Of a stretch of 64,000 nucleotides of DNA, positions 10,622 through 21,951 are shown piece by piece. The stretch is from Chionis minor (taxonomy: Eukaryota; Chordata; Aves; Charadriiformes; Chionididae), in NCBI GenBank assembly GCA_013398295.1, contig VZSF01000978.1:620001-684000 (forward strand). Reading direction: 5' to 3'. Positions within the stretch are counted from its first letter, which is position 1. Every line of letters starts with the position of its first letter. The notes under the pieces were generated by a model, which saw only the letters and a program-made list of their open reading frames with translations, did no database searches and was not told the DNA's origin. The position numbers and the translations under genes were made by a program.

Positions 10622-13600
10622 AAGGTGTGTAGTAGCAATCTGGCAGAGTGTTAAAGGAAATAAAAGACTTTTTCTCCTAGGGATCTAAGTACTATTCCCC
10701 TGATGTGACTAAATCTTCTATATCACATGTGGATAAAATCTAGTTCTATGTAAGCCTAGGAGATTTTTGCCCTTTCTACATTAACATTTCCTATTCTGGT
10801 GAAAAAAGAGCGAAAGTTACTGGAAGCAATGGCTTGTATGTGTTAAGGTCCTGCTCTGTCCCTGATGCTCTCAGGATGTAGCTGTAAGAACCGCTACTAA
10901 TGTGATTTGGTTCCCAAGTAACGCAACAGAGGCTTGTGCTGTTTTGTGTGCATATTTTCATTAAGACTGCCTGAAAAGTTAAAAAAATGCAACAATTTTT
11001 GTGAATTCCCTCAAGAGTTGAGCTTAATTTCACCTTGTGCAACATGAAAAGTTTAGTAATTTCTGATTTCACTGCAACTTGCCTGCCAATTGCTTGTGCT
11101 TCAACCCGTCAGGAGGGAGACCTAAATATAGTGTCTTGCTAATGAAGAGGATTTGCAGCAGCAGAAGTCCAGGATTGCTCAGTTCAGGTTTAACCAGCAG
11201 CCCGGGGCTACTTGTGTTCCAGGACACATTTGAAAAACACCATCTTGTCTTTCTGAAGGCCCTTCTTTCTCTTGGCCTTGTTTCACTGGTGAGAAGGCTT
11301 TCCCCCAAAATACAGGAGCTTATACTTTCCCCACAATCTGAAATATCACCCAAGTACTGTTGTACCTCATTTTCCTGTTTGTCATCTTGTATCTGCTTTT
11401 CCTATATTTCCTTTTCCCCTTTCCTTAGCTTTCTCTCCTGCACTTTCTCTAGCTTAGGTCTGCCTTCTGCTCCAATTACTCTTCATTAAAATTGAGGAAC
11501 ACCTTCATTTGATGGCAGGTGGCATGCTTCAGGGAAGAAAAGCTGTGGAGCAGCCAATGTTCTGTCCAATGAGGAGGTGGTGGGAGGCTAAAAAGCTATG
11601 ATGGGCCTATGACTTCACAAGCATCCCCCCTGTTTTTTTCTATGAAGATCAGATTGATATGTCCTTCAGGTGAAATGAGTATGCAATTTAGCAGATTAAA
11701 AATACACTGAGAAACAAATATTTTTCTCCTTCTTTGTCAAAACTACTGGTCTGAGCTAGAGTTTCACCTTGCCTAGATTCAGAGAGGGGCTCAGTCTATG
11801 CAGGGAGCCTACACTCCCTGCAGTCAATATAGAGAGATAGGCACCTTCAGAGAATGATTCATCCCGCTATCTCCAGCCCCAGGTAAGCTTCTCTTTGGAA
11901 ATGCCACCATCTCCCTACCATCTTGGCAGTACAGGGACAACCAGAGATCTATATCAGCCTGCATATCTAGCACTTAGGTGGTCAAAGTGAGATGAAGCCC
12001 CTCCACAGAGCCCATACTGGGATCCTCAACAGCAAAGATGGAGCAGTAAAGTTCTCAGGTAAGGGTGGTGGTTTCCTAGAGAGAAAATTCTTTCTGCATA
12101 TTTCTGCTCCCATCAGCACAGAGCTAGGATCAGGACAGAGGTTGTAGCTCCTGGATACTTCCGATGTGAGGTCAGTAAATCACTTGTCTGCTTCTTGCAA
12201 GTTGAGTGGCATTCATTCTCTAATTGAGTTGATTTTTGCGGCCCTGTTAGCTTATCCTGGCCTGTACCGTTGTCCTTACCTCAGCCTTGCTGTGTCACAA
12301 AGACAGACATGTCCATGCTCCCTCCCAGAGGGGTATACTTATTAGTTATAAACAGGAGCTTTCAGATGTATTTGGTGATCAGGAGGGGGCCTGTTGGGCA
12401 GTAATCTCATTTGAATTGGCAGCCTAAGGGACTATGGGGACAAGCAGGGTCAGAGAAGCCTGGCAGTGTTCCCAAAGCCTCCTCCCAAATCCTGTAAAAA
12501 CTGAGCCACAGTGAAGAGCCTGAGCTGCATTCCGAATGGCTATTCCACCACACATGGATACGTTCTTCCAAAGCTGGGTTGGGTTATCACTGGGTCCCAG
12601 AGGTCCATGCTGACCTGGCCTAATTCTGATAAGTTTCCGGACATATCTCTTTCAAGTGTTTTGCTTTTCTGGGGAGATGCTTACAGACCTAGTGTCTGTC
12701 TGTAACTTGGCAACAGGCAGACTGCCCATCCACATGCTGCCTGCTGGCCTTTGCACGTCCCTCAGTCACAGCACGCCTTTACACACAAGGACAGTGCCTG
12801 CTTCCTAAGTAGGTAATTTGTAATGCTCTCTAAACGCTCAACAGCTTGAATATCTGGGAAAAGGAGATCATTTTGAGAGTGGTAGGACTAAATCTACATA
12901 GCCTTGTACCCTGTCCCTAATGACAGACAGCAGTGGCCACATAACATGCTACACAAGAAAGTCCAAAGTAATGCTTCCCCTCTGGTGTCTGCATGGCTTC
13001 TGGCACTTTTGACAGCAGTGCTGTAGAGTAATGGTTGGCAAGCTTCACCCTGTCTGCAAGATCATCCGTGTAATATCTTTCCCAATTTCTCAAACTCAGT
13101 GGCACAGTGCTCACTGCCTCCTGTCACTGGAGGCAAGCATGCACCTCCCTAATTCTCTGCCTTTGTGAGTAATTCAGTTTACAATCTGCATCTCAGTGAG
13201 TAGCCCCTGTGGAAGTTAATTAAAAGACAAACTGCAGCACGGATCATTAGTTTGCACATGGACCAGGAATGAAGGATCACTGTGGCCCTGCAAAATTAGC
13301 AACAGATGCCCAAACAAATCTCTAAGCAGACCTAACTAGCATGCCCTGGCAATAGATCTTGTCTATTAGAGAGCACTACTGTACCACCACTCAGGCAACA
13401 GCAACAGTGCTGGCTCTCTGTGATTTCTCATTGTGCATTGTTACCTGTTCAAAAAAACATAAATACGATTGCTAAGAACATATAGCAGGTAGCAAAATGT
13501 CATTCCAGACCTTTAATCTGCAGTAAAATTTTCACCTCCTTTCTAGGTCAAAGGAAAGGGTATGCAACTGGAAGAAGTGACAGTAAAAATGGACCAACAA

Positions 13601-13773
13601 CCTCCTACTAGTAGAAGTTTCCATCTGCAAAAGAGATACAGCATAAAAATTCCCATATATCCAGCTGGCCCAGAGTGGCAGCTCTCAGCACCTGTCTTTT
13701 AATTGCTCCACTGAACATCTTCATGTTTTTGCCCTCTGCTCCACACGTGTGTGAGAAGAGATAACCCTGCACG

Positions 13774-13806
13774 GTTTGGGGGTTTTTTTTGTTTGGGTTT
13801 TTTTTG
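13774..13806. repeat. G/T low-complexity run
   Basis: Imperfect GTTTGGG and T8 blocks repeat twice, giving a purine/pyrimidine-skewed short tract. Confidence 0.75.
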
Positions 13807-16800
13807 TCTCTCCATCACAGCACTCCTGCAAGCTTCCCTTGCTCTGAAACCCAGGAAAGGTTTGAAATCCAGAGAGGTTTTCTGAGCCTTGCTGTTACCT
13901 GTAGCTTTTTGCTCTGGCCCACTTCTCTTTCTTTTCTCTTTCTTGTCTTGCATTGATTTTGGAAGCTATTTAGGCCAGGGAGTGCATTTTTGGTCTATGT
14001 GTACAGTAGTTACAAATCTCAGGGCTGGAATCAGGTCTGGGAAGATGCATGCAGTTTACAGCCCTCCGACACCTGTGAAAATACAGGGGTCAGCCCTAGG
14101 GAGTTTGTAGATGGAAGTGCCTTTTCATCCAGTCAGGGGACAATAAACTGGCCAGCAGGAAAGGGGTAGAAAGCGAAGTTGCTATGGCAAGCTTAGGAGA
14201 AATCTTTGGAGGGCCAGAGACGTTACCTTGCTACGGACGCTGCTTCCTCAGCTAAAAACTTAGGCTGGGGAGAGGGGAGGGGAAGAAAAGAAAACTTTGA
14301 ACAGCTTGGATAGGTAAGTCAATAAATGACTGCTTTCTGTTACCTAAGAAAGAAATATCTCAAGGAAACAGCCTTGCTGAGTGTCTACTAAATAGCAAAG
14401 AAGAAGAAGAAAAAGTAGAGAAGTATTTTAGTTGCTACCTCTCATGAGGTAAAACGACAGCGTATGTGGAAAGAGATAATACAAAAAGACTAAGCTGAGG
14501 TGGGATGGGGAAAGTGAACTGAAGCACTTTCCGTAAGTAATGTCAGAAAAGCAGGTGAAAAAAGAATCAGATTTGAATTATACTGTCATAAACCTATACT
14601 AACATAGCCGCGAGTCAGAATACTAGCATTTTGACTGTCTGTGCAGGCAAAGGCAGGCCAAGTCTCCCTCCAAGAAAGGATCTTTAGGAGTTAGTTAAGA
14701 CTGCTCAAAACTGCTTTCTCTCACCTTTCCCATCCAGGACTTTCCTGCCATTGGTGTTGGATTCAAAAGTTTACTTTATCAGACCATATGTACACCCTGG
14801 AGGGAGCCATGCATATGCCCCAGTACAGAGACACAACTTAGCCAAGGTGTCCCTGGAGTCAGGAGCTAGAGAGACTCCTCATGTTTTGAAGACAGTATAG
14901 ATTAGTGATTGACTGTAAACTTGAATCTTTGTGGCTGACCAGTGCACCCAGTACTGAGATCAGACTCACTCTGCCCCAGTGTAAACTTTGTGTACACAGA
15001 GAGAAGAATACTTTTCTGTGTCAGCCAAATCCCAAGCTATTTGCACCACAGGGACACTGCAAGGAGGATGAGTCTAGGAGACTCTGCCCTTGGACACCTT
15101 ATTTTCCATAACCTTGCAACTTGTAAAATGAGTTATACCATTGCAAAGTCCATGTAAAAAGCTCTCAGAGTGAAGTGTGAGATTATTTGACAGTGATATT
15201 TTATACTGAGCTAAATGATGGCACTAGACACAAAGAACAGAAAAAGAAATTATGCAGTTCTGTTGTTAGAGCAACAGTAGGTCCAAATTTTCTATCATCA
15301 AGAAAGGCACACTGTAACAACACTTACAATGAAAGAGCGTTTGATGGAGAAGCTACTAAGCTTGGCTCATGTGCCAAATTCCCAATGAGCATAAATCAGT
15401 ACAGCCCCACTAACTTCAGTGATGTTGATTTACAACAGCTGATAAATGAAGTGGAAATGTTTCCATTTAATTGGGAGAGAGAGAAAAAAATAATCTCAGG
15501 GACACTCTTCTTTAGCTGAGCTAAGAAAAATGGAAGTATGTTTTCAACGCTGACAGTTTTTAGAGATGCCTTGATAGGACAGATTTGTGTCTGGGTCCTA
15601 TTCATACATAATCCACAAAAGAAGCAGCTTGCAAAAGCAGACCTTGGACTGACTAAGGCTAAGAACAGAGCTATCAAGCACAGGGTGTCTTAAAACAAGC
15701 AATGAGTTGAAAATGTGCAGCCAGTTCAGAGGAGAAATTTGAAACAATGATGTTTTCATTGCAGTAAATGAAAGGGCTCACTTGGCATCTGCCATTATAA
15801 TCACACAAAATGCCATAAATCCCAAAAGACTGAGCACATGTAATTGGGCAGATAGCAAAGAAAGCAGCTTGGACAGTGTGTTAGCACAAGCTGCTTAGAG
15901 AAGAGGTTTGAAAAGGAAAATCATGAGTACAACCAAATGGAATCAATAAATAAGAACGAGGGAGACTGTTGAAGGAGATGACTCAGAACAGAGCAACAGG
16001 CTGCTAAAAGAGACACAAAAAAAAAGAAAGAGGCAGCAAAGCCACAGAATTTCAAAAGACAGGCAGAAATCACGTCTGGATTTGCTATAACATTTACAGG
16101 ACCTGTGCCTTTGCTGTTTGTGAATGAGTTTGCTCCTGCCAGTGCTGATGGAGGCACACTGTAGCATACCAGCTGAGGACCTGCCTCAGTACCTGGACGT
16201 ATGTCCCCAGCAAGCTTTAAATAGCCCTCCCAAAGTGCCTCCTGTCATGGTTTGTATTAAAGCCATGACAAACCAAAATGGATAAAAGCAAGATGCTGGG
16301 TAATGAGATGCTAACAAGGATTACAGTTTCCAGAGGTTCTCAGGAGGCTTACTCTGGGATGACAATTAAGTAACCATTCCCTAACTGAACTTTATGTGTT
16401 TGCACAACCCAGGGCTTATTCTGCCTCTCAGGATGCAGCCTTCAGGCTCAAAGGCTCCAGGTGAAGCATAGAAACCCAGTCAAAATGACCAGAAGTTATA
16501 TACTCATCCTAGGTTAATACTAGTGTTGCCATGAAGACTTTAAGGTTCATTTTCTCTTTCGGTAAAGAATTAGTATCTTGTAATATACCAGTGTTTACAA
16601 CCATAAAATTCAGTAACATTTTATTAGGTTAAGGAAACGTAACCTGTTTTGTCTTGCTCTAGCCCTCTAAGATCTCATGGGGAAGCCAAATGTTTTGTTA
16701 GAAATTTTAAAAATGCCATGACAACTAGCAAGGGAGATAAACTACCTCCACATCAGAAAATAGCATCTTTCTTGTAATCTTATCAAATGCAACTATATAG

Positions 16801-18910
16801 CATAGCATACAAAGTGTACGTGTGCTGAAAAACTAATGAGGAGAGGTTTATTTGTAAAAAAAAAGGGTAGCTGGGAGGCCTCATTTGTATAAAAGCACAG
16901 GATATTAAAAAACAAAACACCCTCTATCAAAAATGCCCCTTGTACCACCAGGAGACAAAACACATTATGCATAAGTTTGAAGACTTGCTAATAGTTTGTG
17001 GCTGTGGAGTAGGAAAAAGAAAATTAGGTATCACCCTAAAAAACCCTAAACCTTAGGAGCTATTTTTCCTAGAAATATTCACCACCTTGAAAGCAGCTCC
17101 TTTTGCAAGTTCCCTGATGGTGTAAGAAGAGTTTGTCAGAGAAACTTTTCCTTTAAAATGTCGCTTTTTAAGTGGTTTGTGCTGAACATAAAAGCAATTA
17201 TGTAGCTTCTGGATGCCGACATAGACAACTTGCTCTAATTTATACTGTTTGAAAACTAGATTTAAAGCAGTTTAAATAGAAGTGAAATCTGGTTTGCTGA
17301 GTCAAAGGAGTACCAATACTACCAAAAAAATGTTGAGATCCCATCTGTGTCTTCTCCCAAAGAGAATAATTACAATTTCTCTGCATATGGAAGGAATGAT
17401 AGCTAGCTTTGAAGGTGTAAAGAAAAATGTGATAAGCACAAAGTACAGAGAATCAAGCAGTGGCAAAGCTAAACTTCAGAGTTCAGGTAGGATCCTTGGT
17501 TCCTGTCACAATCTTTTAAATCCTGACTATGTTTCTTTTCTCATGACATTCACAGGTTGCAGACAGGGTCTAAAAATGCTTAACCAGCCAAATAAAAACA
17601 ACAACAAAAGAACCCCACCAATCCATTTAAAACATAGCTTGTACATTTATGGAAAGTCAGAAAGTGTGACAGGTGGAGGGAGCCGTGCATCTCTGTGCTC
17701 TCTGGCTGCTGCCCTAACAGTGTCTGAGAGCTAGTGGAGTCACTGGAGCCACCTCTGGTGCCCCAGGCCAAAGGCAAGGCTGGTCAACTCAAGCCTATTC
17801 CTTCCTGTACCTGGAAGCACTGCTGCAGAGCTCAGCATCTCCTAGCCATGAATGCTGGGGTTAAAACAGCTTTCTCAGCAATGGATTATGTACCTAAGGC
17901 TTGATGACCCACATCAGATCTGTGTACTGCAGAATACCAGCTTTTAAAATAATCTCTAACATTTCAAAGTAATTGTTCACATGCTTGGGATGGAAAAGAA
18001 GAGCTTGAGAATAAGCATACCTAAATTGTGGTCTGTAGCAATGCTGGCTTCCAACATTGCCCTACTGCAGTCATCTGCCTTGCACATGTAAACATGAAGA
18101 AAGCTGCAACTGCTCAACTATCCAGACATGAGCCTTCACCTGAACACCATTAAATACATCACAGTTGCCACCTGGGTGAGCCAGGAAAGCAGAGAAAGCA
18201 AAGAAGTATCTGGGATGATAGACAGAATGCACTTCAGCTCTGAATTGAACTGGATAAAACCTTTCGTGTAAACTCACTGAACTGAAAAACTGCTGAAGTA
18301 TCTCCTGATCTGGGGAAACATATTTTGTTCATAAACCTGTAATAGATGACCATAAAAAGAATGATGACCAGGAAAAGGATTCATTTTGGTAGAAACTGTA
18401 GCTTCTGATGGAAAACTATTCCCAGAGAAAGTTCCTGGCTAACCCTTTACTTGGCGCTCTTGGAGGAACACATTAAAAATGCATCAGATCTCCTGGTACT
18501 TGCAGCAAGAGGCTCAGAGCAGGTAAGAAAAAACTCCTACAGGGGAAGAAGGGATTGTGCTATTCCATTGAGATCAAAGCCTCTCTCTGAAGAGCAAGGT
18601 CTCCAAGTCATGTTGAAGCAAGTTACACAACAATACCAGGTGTTTATACAGCACTTAGAGGGGAGGTGATGCAAACAGCATCTTGTGATCTGATTTACAT
18701 CACTGTCTCCATCTCATACTCGTTTTGAAGTCTTTTTTCAATTCATCATTGTGTGAGAAAGTAGACAGTACTTTAAGCCTACTCCAACCATTCTTTATTA
18801 TTTTTTAAATAGTTTACTTTTTGAGCTAAGGATTGTCTCTGAATACACAGGTGTAGATTCAGCCAGCTATGGTGAATAAAGATGACTAGGACATCAGCAG
18901 TTGATTCTGC

Positions 18911-19017
18911 TTTAATATTAATTACTACTATAATACAATTATACTATATAATAGCATTACTATAATACTATTATATTAACCATAATAGTAACTACTATTA
19001 TAATAGCATTAATAATG
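18911..19017. repeat. AT-rich block with repeated ATAATAGCATTA
   Basis: The tract is built almost only from A and T with scattered single C and G, in trinucleotide-like ACT/ATA/TTA patterns. The 12-mer ATAATAGCATTA appears twice, about 50 bp apart. Many ACTATTATA / TATAATAGT pairs are mutually complementary, so the strand can fold. It looks like an imperfect microsatellite that has drifted. Confidence 0.75.
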
Positions 19018-19020
19018 TCT

Positions 19021-21214
19021 ATGGCAACAGATATAATAACAATACCTATTGCTGCCACAAAAAGTGGTGGCTTAGTGATTCTAATGCAGGTAATCTTCCC
19101 TTCCCTTCCTCTCCCCAAGTAGGTCCTGCAAAAACAGTGTCATTTTTTAGCGGAGAAAGGGCTATTGAAGTCAGCTCCCTGATTGTTCCAACTTGAATAA
19201 GCAGGTCTTTGAACCGGAAACTTGGTTATTATATTAATAGAAAGAAGGAAAAAAAAAAAAAAAGAAGAGTCTTTTTCAGCACTTGTGAGATAGAAGCACT
19301 GCTGCAGAGGGAGTATGTTTCCTAACTCAACAGGAGCTGGGAGTTGCTGCCTTCCACAACAGTGTGACCTCTCTGATCAGGACTGATAGGAGGTGTCTTG
19401 GTATCAACCACCACTTCCCTACTCCTGCTGAATGAAAATCGGCAAAATGTCTATCACTTCCATGCAGGTTCAAAACTCAGCAGGGGCTAGAGGAAGGTGA
19501 GGTAGTGCCTCAAAAGCAAGGTACTGCTCTGTTTCTGCAAGGGGAAAATCTCTGCCTTGCATACAGTCAGCTCTTCCCCTGGAGTGTGCATGAGACCAGC
19601 GGGTCTTGCTCAGTTTGGAGTCAAGATGTCACCCACCAGCTGCTTGCCAATATGTTACCCCTGGGCAGGGCAAGGATCTAGTTTTCCCCCTATACTTCCC
19701 TTAGTCCAATGGTACAAGCAGAGCTCATTTGTGAGATGTCTCATACAGTGCTTATTCTTTCATCACTGTGTCTGTGAAATGCAGTCCACTATGTATTGCA
19801 GGTTGCTTGAGGACTTACATTATTGTCATATACAATTAAAATATTATCCGCTTTATGTTCCTGTTCCACACCTATTACAGGCTACAATCTGAGCTGGCTT
19901 GCGGGTAGCTCCAAGCAGGGGTCAAGAGCTGAGTGTTTGGAAAGAGCTCCCTTCCCTCCACTCCATATCCTGCTGGCCAAAAGGCACATTGCCAGAGCAG
20001 AGAGAGCTTGAGGGATGCTTTATTGCCCTTGTCTAGGCTGCAGATAATGAGGAAGGTCTTTAGTCTCCAGGGCTGTCAATCCGGCAACTTCTCATCTGCA
20101 TTAAAATTGGTCAAAAGATGTTTTTAAAAGAAAATATAATGAGGGGATGCACTTAGGAAAATGAAAAGCTTGGCTGCCTTTTTATCACTTCTTAGGCACT
20201 TTGTATCCTTCTCTGATGAGAGCTATTGTCATTCAGGGCAGCTCATCGGCTCCTTGTGCTGGGAGCAGATATGGACTTGGCACCTTCTTCCTCTCCTGGT
20301 GACAGCCAGATACACGCTCCGCTCATTTCCTCTCTGATAAAGCTTGCTATCCTGCTTCGAAGCTTCTCATATTTCATTTGGCTTGTGAGATAGAAGCCCC
20401 TGGTACAGTCCATTCATGGAGATTATTTTTTTGTTTTGACATTATATTAGTAACAGAAATTTCTGAGTTGCCTTCCCCTCTTCCTCACATTCCTTGTTCC
20501 TGGATAAGTGTATGGCTGCGCTAGCCCCTCTCATCCAGGGCTCTTCCAAGTGCTGTTACAAGTGCTGATGAAGTTTTGCTACTCCCTTGTGTGACCTGTA
20601 GGTGTTTTTCTTATTATTGAAAGGCAAAACTGAGGTCTGAAGAAATTAGCGGCCTTATTTTCAGAAGCAGTAACTGTCTTCTGCTTCCATGGAGTATTAT
20701 CCTTGATGTTATGCCCAGGAATGGTGTGATGGAGACTACCCAGCTTCTTGACTGCTGCAAGTATTAAAGGGAGCTAGGAGTTCAAAGCTGGATGCCCTCC
20801 ACTTAAAGACACTTAATCTGTCTGTTTTGGTTTTCTTAAGTGGTGCCAAATTGCATGTGAAGGAAAAGAAAAGGAGTATGTTTTGCTCTTAGGAAATAGG
20901 CCAGAAAGAGTGGTTGTGGTCCTCCAGAGAGACAGTTCAATGCACATCTCAGTCAAAATGACTAAGGCCTGGCTGCAGCCAGTTACTATGGAAGGAAAGT
21001 GCTGCTTGGAGAATGTCATGGAGATATCAGATCTTTGCATGACAAACAAAACCTGTGCCATGTGGCAGGAGAGGAGAAAACAAAGCCTGAAGAGTTTTCA
21101 TTACCTGTGTATATTATCACCTCTACAGAGAACAGGAAAAAGTGCATTGGCTGGCCATCGTGGATTTTCTGATAAAGTTTTTTAAAGGAAAAATGTTGCT
21201 CCTAATCGCCTTTG
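19021..21214. other. Unique non-coding stretch, no gene seen
   Basis: Open frames reach 111 codons without any recognised family. A poly(A) run lies at 19249-19263. A short part near 20.61-20.68 kb (GGCAAAACTGAGGTCTGAAGAA, split by mismatches) has a MIR-like flavour, too weak to call. Confidence 0.6.
19249..19263. repeat. Poly(A) run, 15 A
   Basis: A simple A-tract after AAAGAAGG, with no retrocopy recognised upstream. Confidence 0.85.
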
Positions 21215-21219
21215 GAACA

Positions 21220-21946
21220 TGCCCTGGTTTAAGGTAAAACAGAACCAATTTTCTGATCAGCAATTTTACTTTTTAGTTAGGCCTCTTCTAACTGCTGAAA
21301 TTAAGAGCATACTGTGCAGAAACTATTCACTCTCAAAGTGATAAGACCCACGTTTATAGCTGATGCCAAGGCATAATATGCAGAGAGGCTCTTGCTTATA
21401 CTTATTGCTATAACAACCAAGGCCAAATAACTTTGTTATTTGCCCCATTGAAGGGTCGGAAGTAGAAAAGCATAGAGGGGTGACACCTGCAGGGAGGAGT
21501 GGCAGGACAGGTGACCCAAAGCTGACCAACAGGGTGTTCCATCCCATCTGCCTCACACGCAATATAAAACTGAAGGATCAAAGAGTGAGGTCTCTTTTCC
21601 TCAATGGCTGGCATCCAAGGAGGACTCTGTCTGTTCATCTGCCTTCGATCCCAACCTGTGTTTTCCTGAATCCAGATCCAGAATCCAGTTTCTGTCCCTC
21701 ACTGAGTCCAGTCTGGGACTTCCCCAGTGCCTGTCAGTGATGGGATCCTCATCCTGGGAACTTGATACGGTTTTGAGTATATGTCAGTATTTTCTTTTTA
21801 TTTTATTATTAATATTTTCATTAAAGTAGTGTAGTTCCTTGTAAACTCATACATCTCTCCCCCTCTCTCCCTCCTCTCCTTGGAGAGAGAGGTGGGGAGA
21901 GCATCTGTCATTTGCCTCAGTGGCCAGTCCAGCCCAAATCACAACG
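21220..21946 (+). mobile_element. Solo LTR, avian ERVL-like, family A copy 2
   Basis: This 727-bp LTR is on the plus strand and matches the minus-strand copy at 4.63-5.36 kb along its full length. It begins TGCCCTGGTTT and ends AAATCACAACG, a mutated form of the AAACCACGRCA end seen in copy 1. It is flanked by a perfect 5-bp direct repeat GAACA at 21215-21219 and 21947-21951, which fixes both borders. A TATAAA box lies at 21563-21568 and an ATTAAA polyadenylation signal at 21820-21825. After it comes the pyrimidine-rich CTCTCC...GGAGAG part shared with copy 1. Internal retroviral genes are absent, so this is a solo LTR. ERVL-type is inferred from the 5-bp duplication; a library search would be needed for the subfamily. 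Confidence 0.88.
21563..21568 (+). promoter_or_regulatory. TATA box of LTR copy 2
   Basis: TATAAA lies about 340 bp into the LTR and about 257 bp before ATTAAA, the order expected for U3-R-U5. It corresponds to TATAAAA in copy 1. Confidence 0.5.
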
Positions 21947-21951
21947 GAACA

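Larger units (their letters stand above)
10521..18910. other. Unique non-coding stretch, no gene seen
   Basis: The largest open frames are at 11079-11489 (136 codons, Ser/Leu/Phe-rich because the DNA is pyrimidine-rich) and 17282-17734 (150 codons). Neither has a domain, a usual codon pattern or splice context, and I do not accept them as genes. A/C-rich (10576-10621) and G/T-rich (13774-13806) low-complexity runs occur. Around 15.39-15.43 kb a short piece resembles very old amniote repeats. A frame ending in a good splice-donor string near 18520 is discussed under rejected items. Confidence 0.55.

Noticed and set aside
11079..11489. 136-codon open frame
   Set aside because: It is low-complexity and rich in Ser, Leu and Phe because the DNA is pyrimidine-rich. 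It has no domain, and a competing minus-strand frame covers part of it.
16252..16290. LTR start (TGTCATGGTTTG) with an inverted repeat GTCATGG/CCATGAC
   Set aside because: The sequence after it does not follow any LTR recognised here, and no matching end or target-site duplication was found.
17282..17734. 150-codon open frame
   Set aside because: No domain, lysine/asparagine-rich composition expected from AT-rich DNA, and no promoter or splice context.
18409..18523. Possible exon: open frame with ALLEEHIKNASDLLVLAARG and a good splice donor (CAGGTAAGA) at about 18520
   Set aside because: No polypyrimidine tract or clear acceptor lies upstream, the protein piece is not recognised, and no companion exon is visible. 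A protein search and RNA-seq would decide it.
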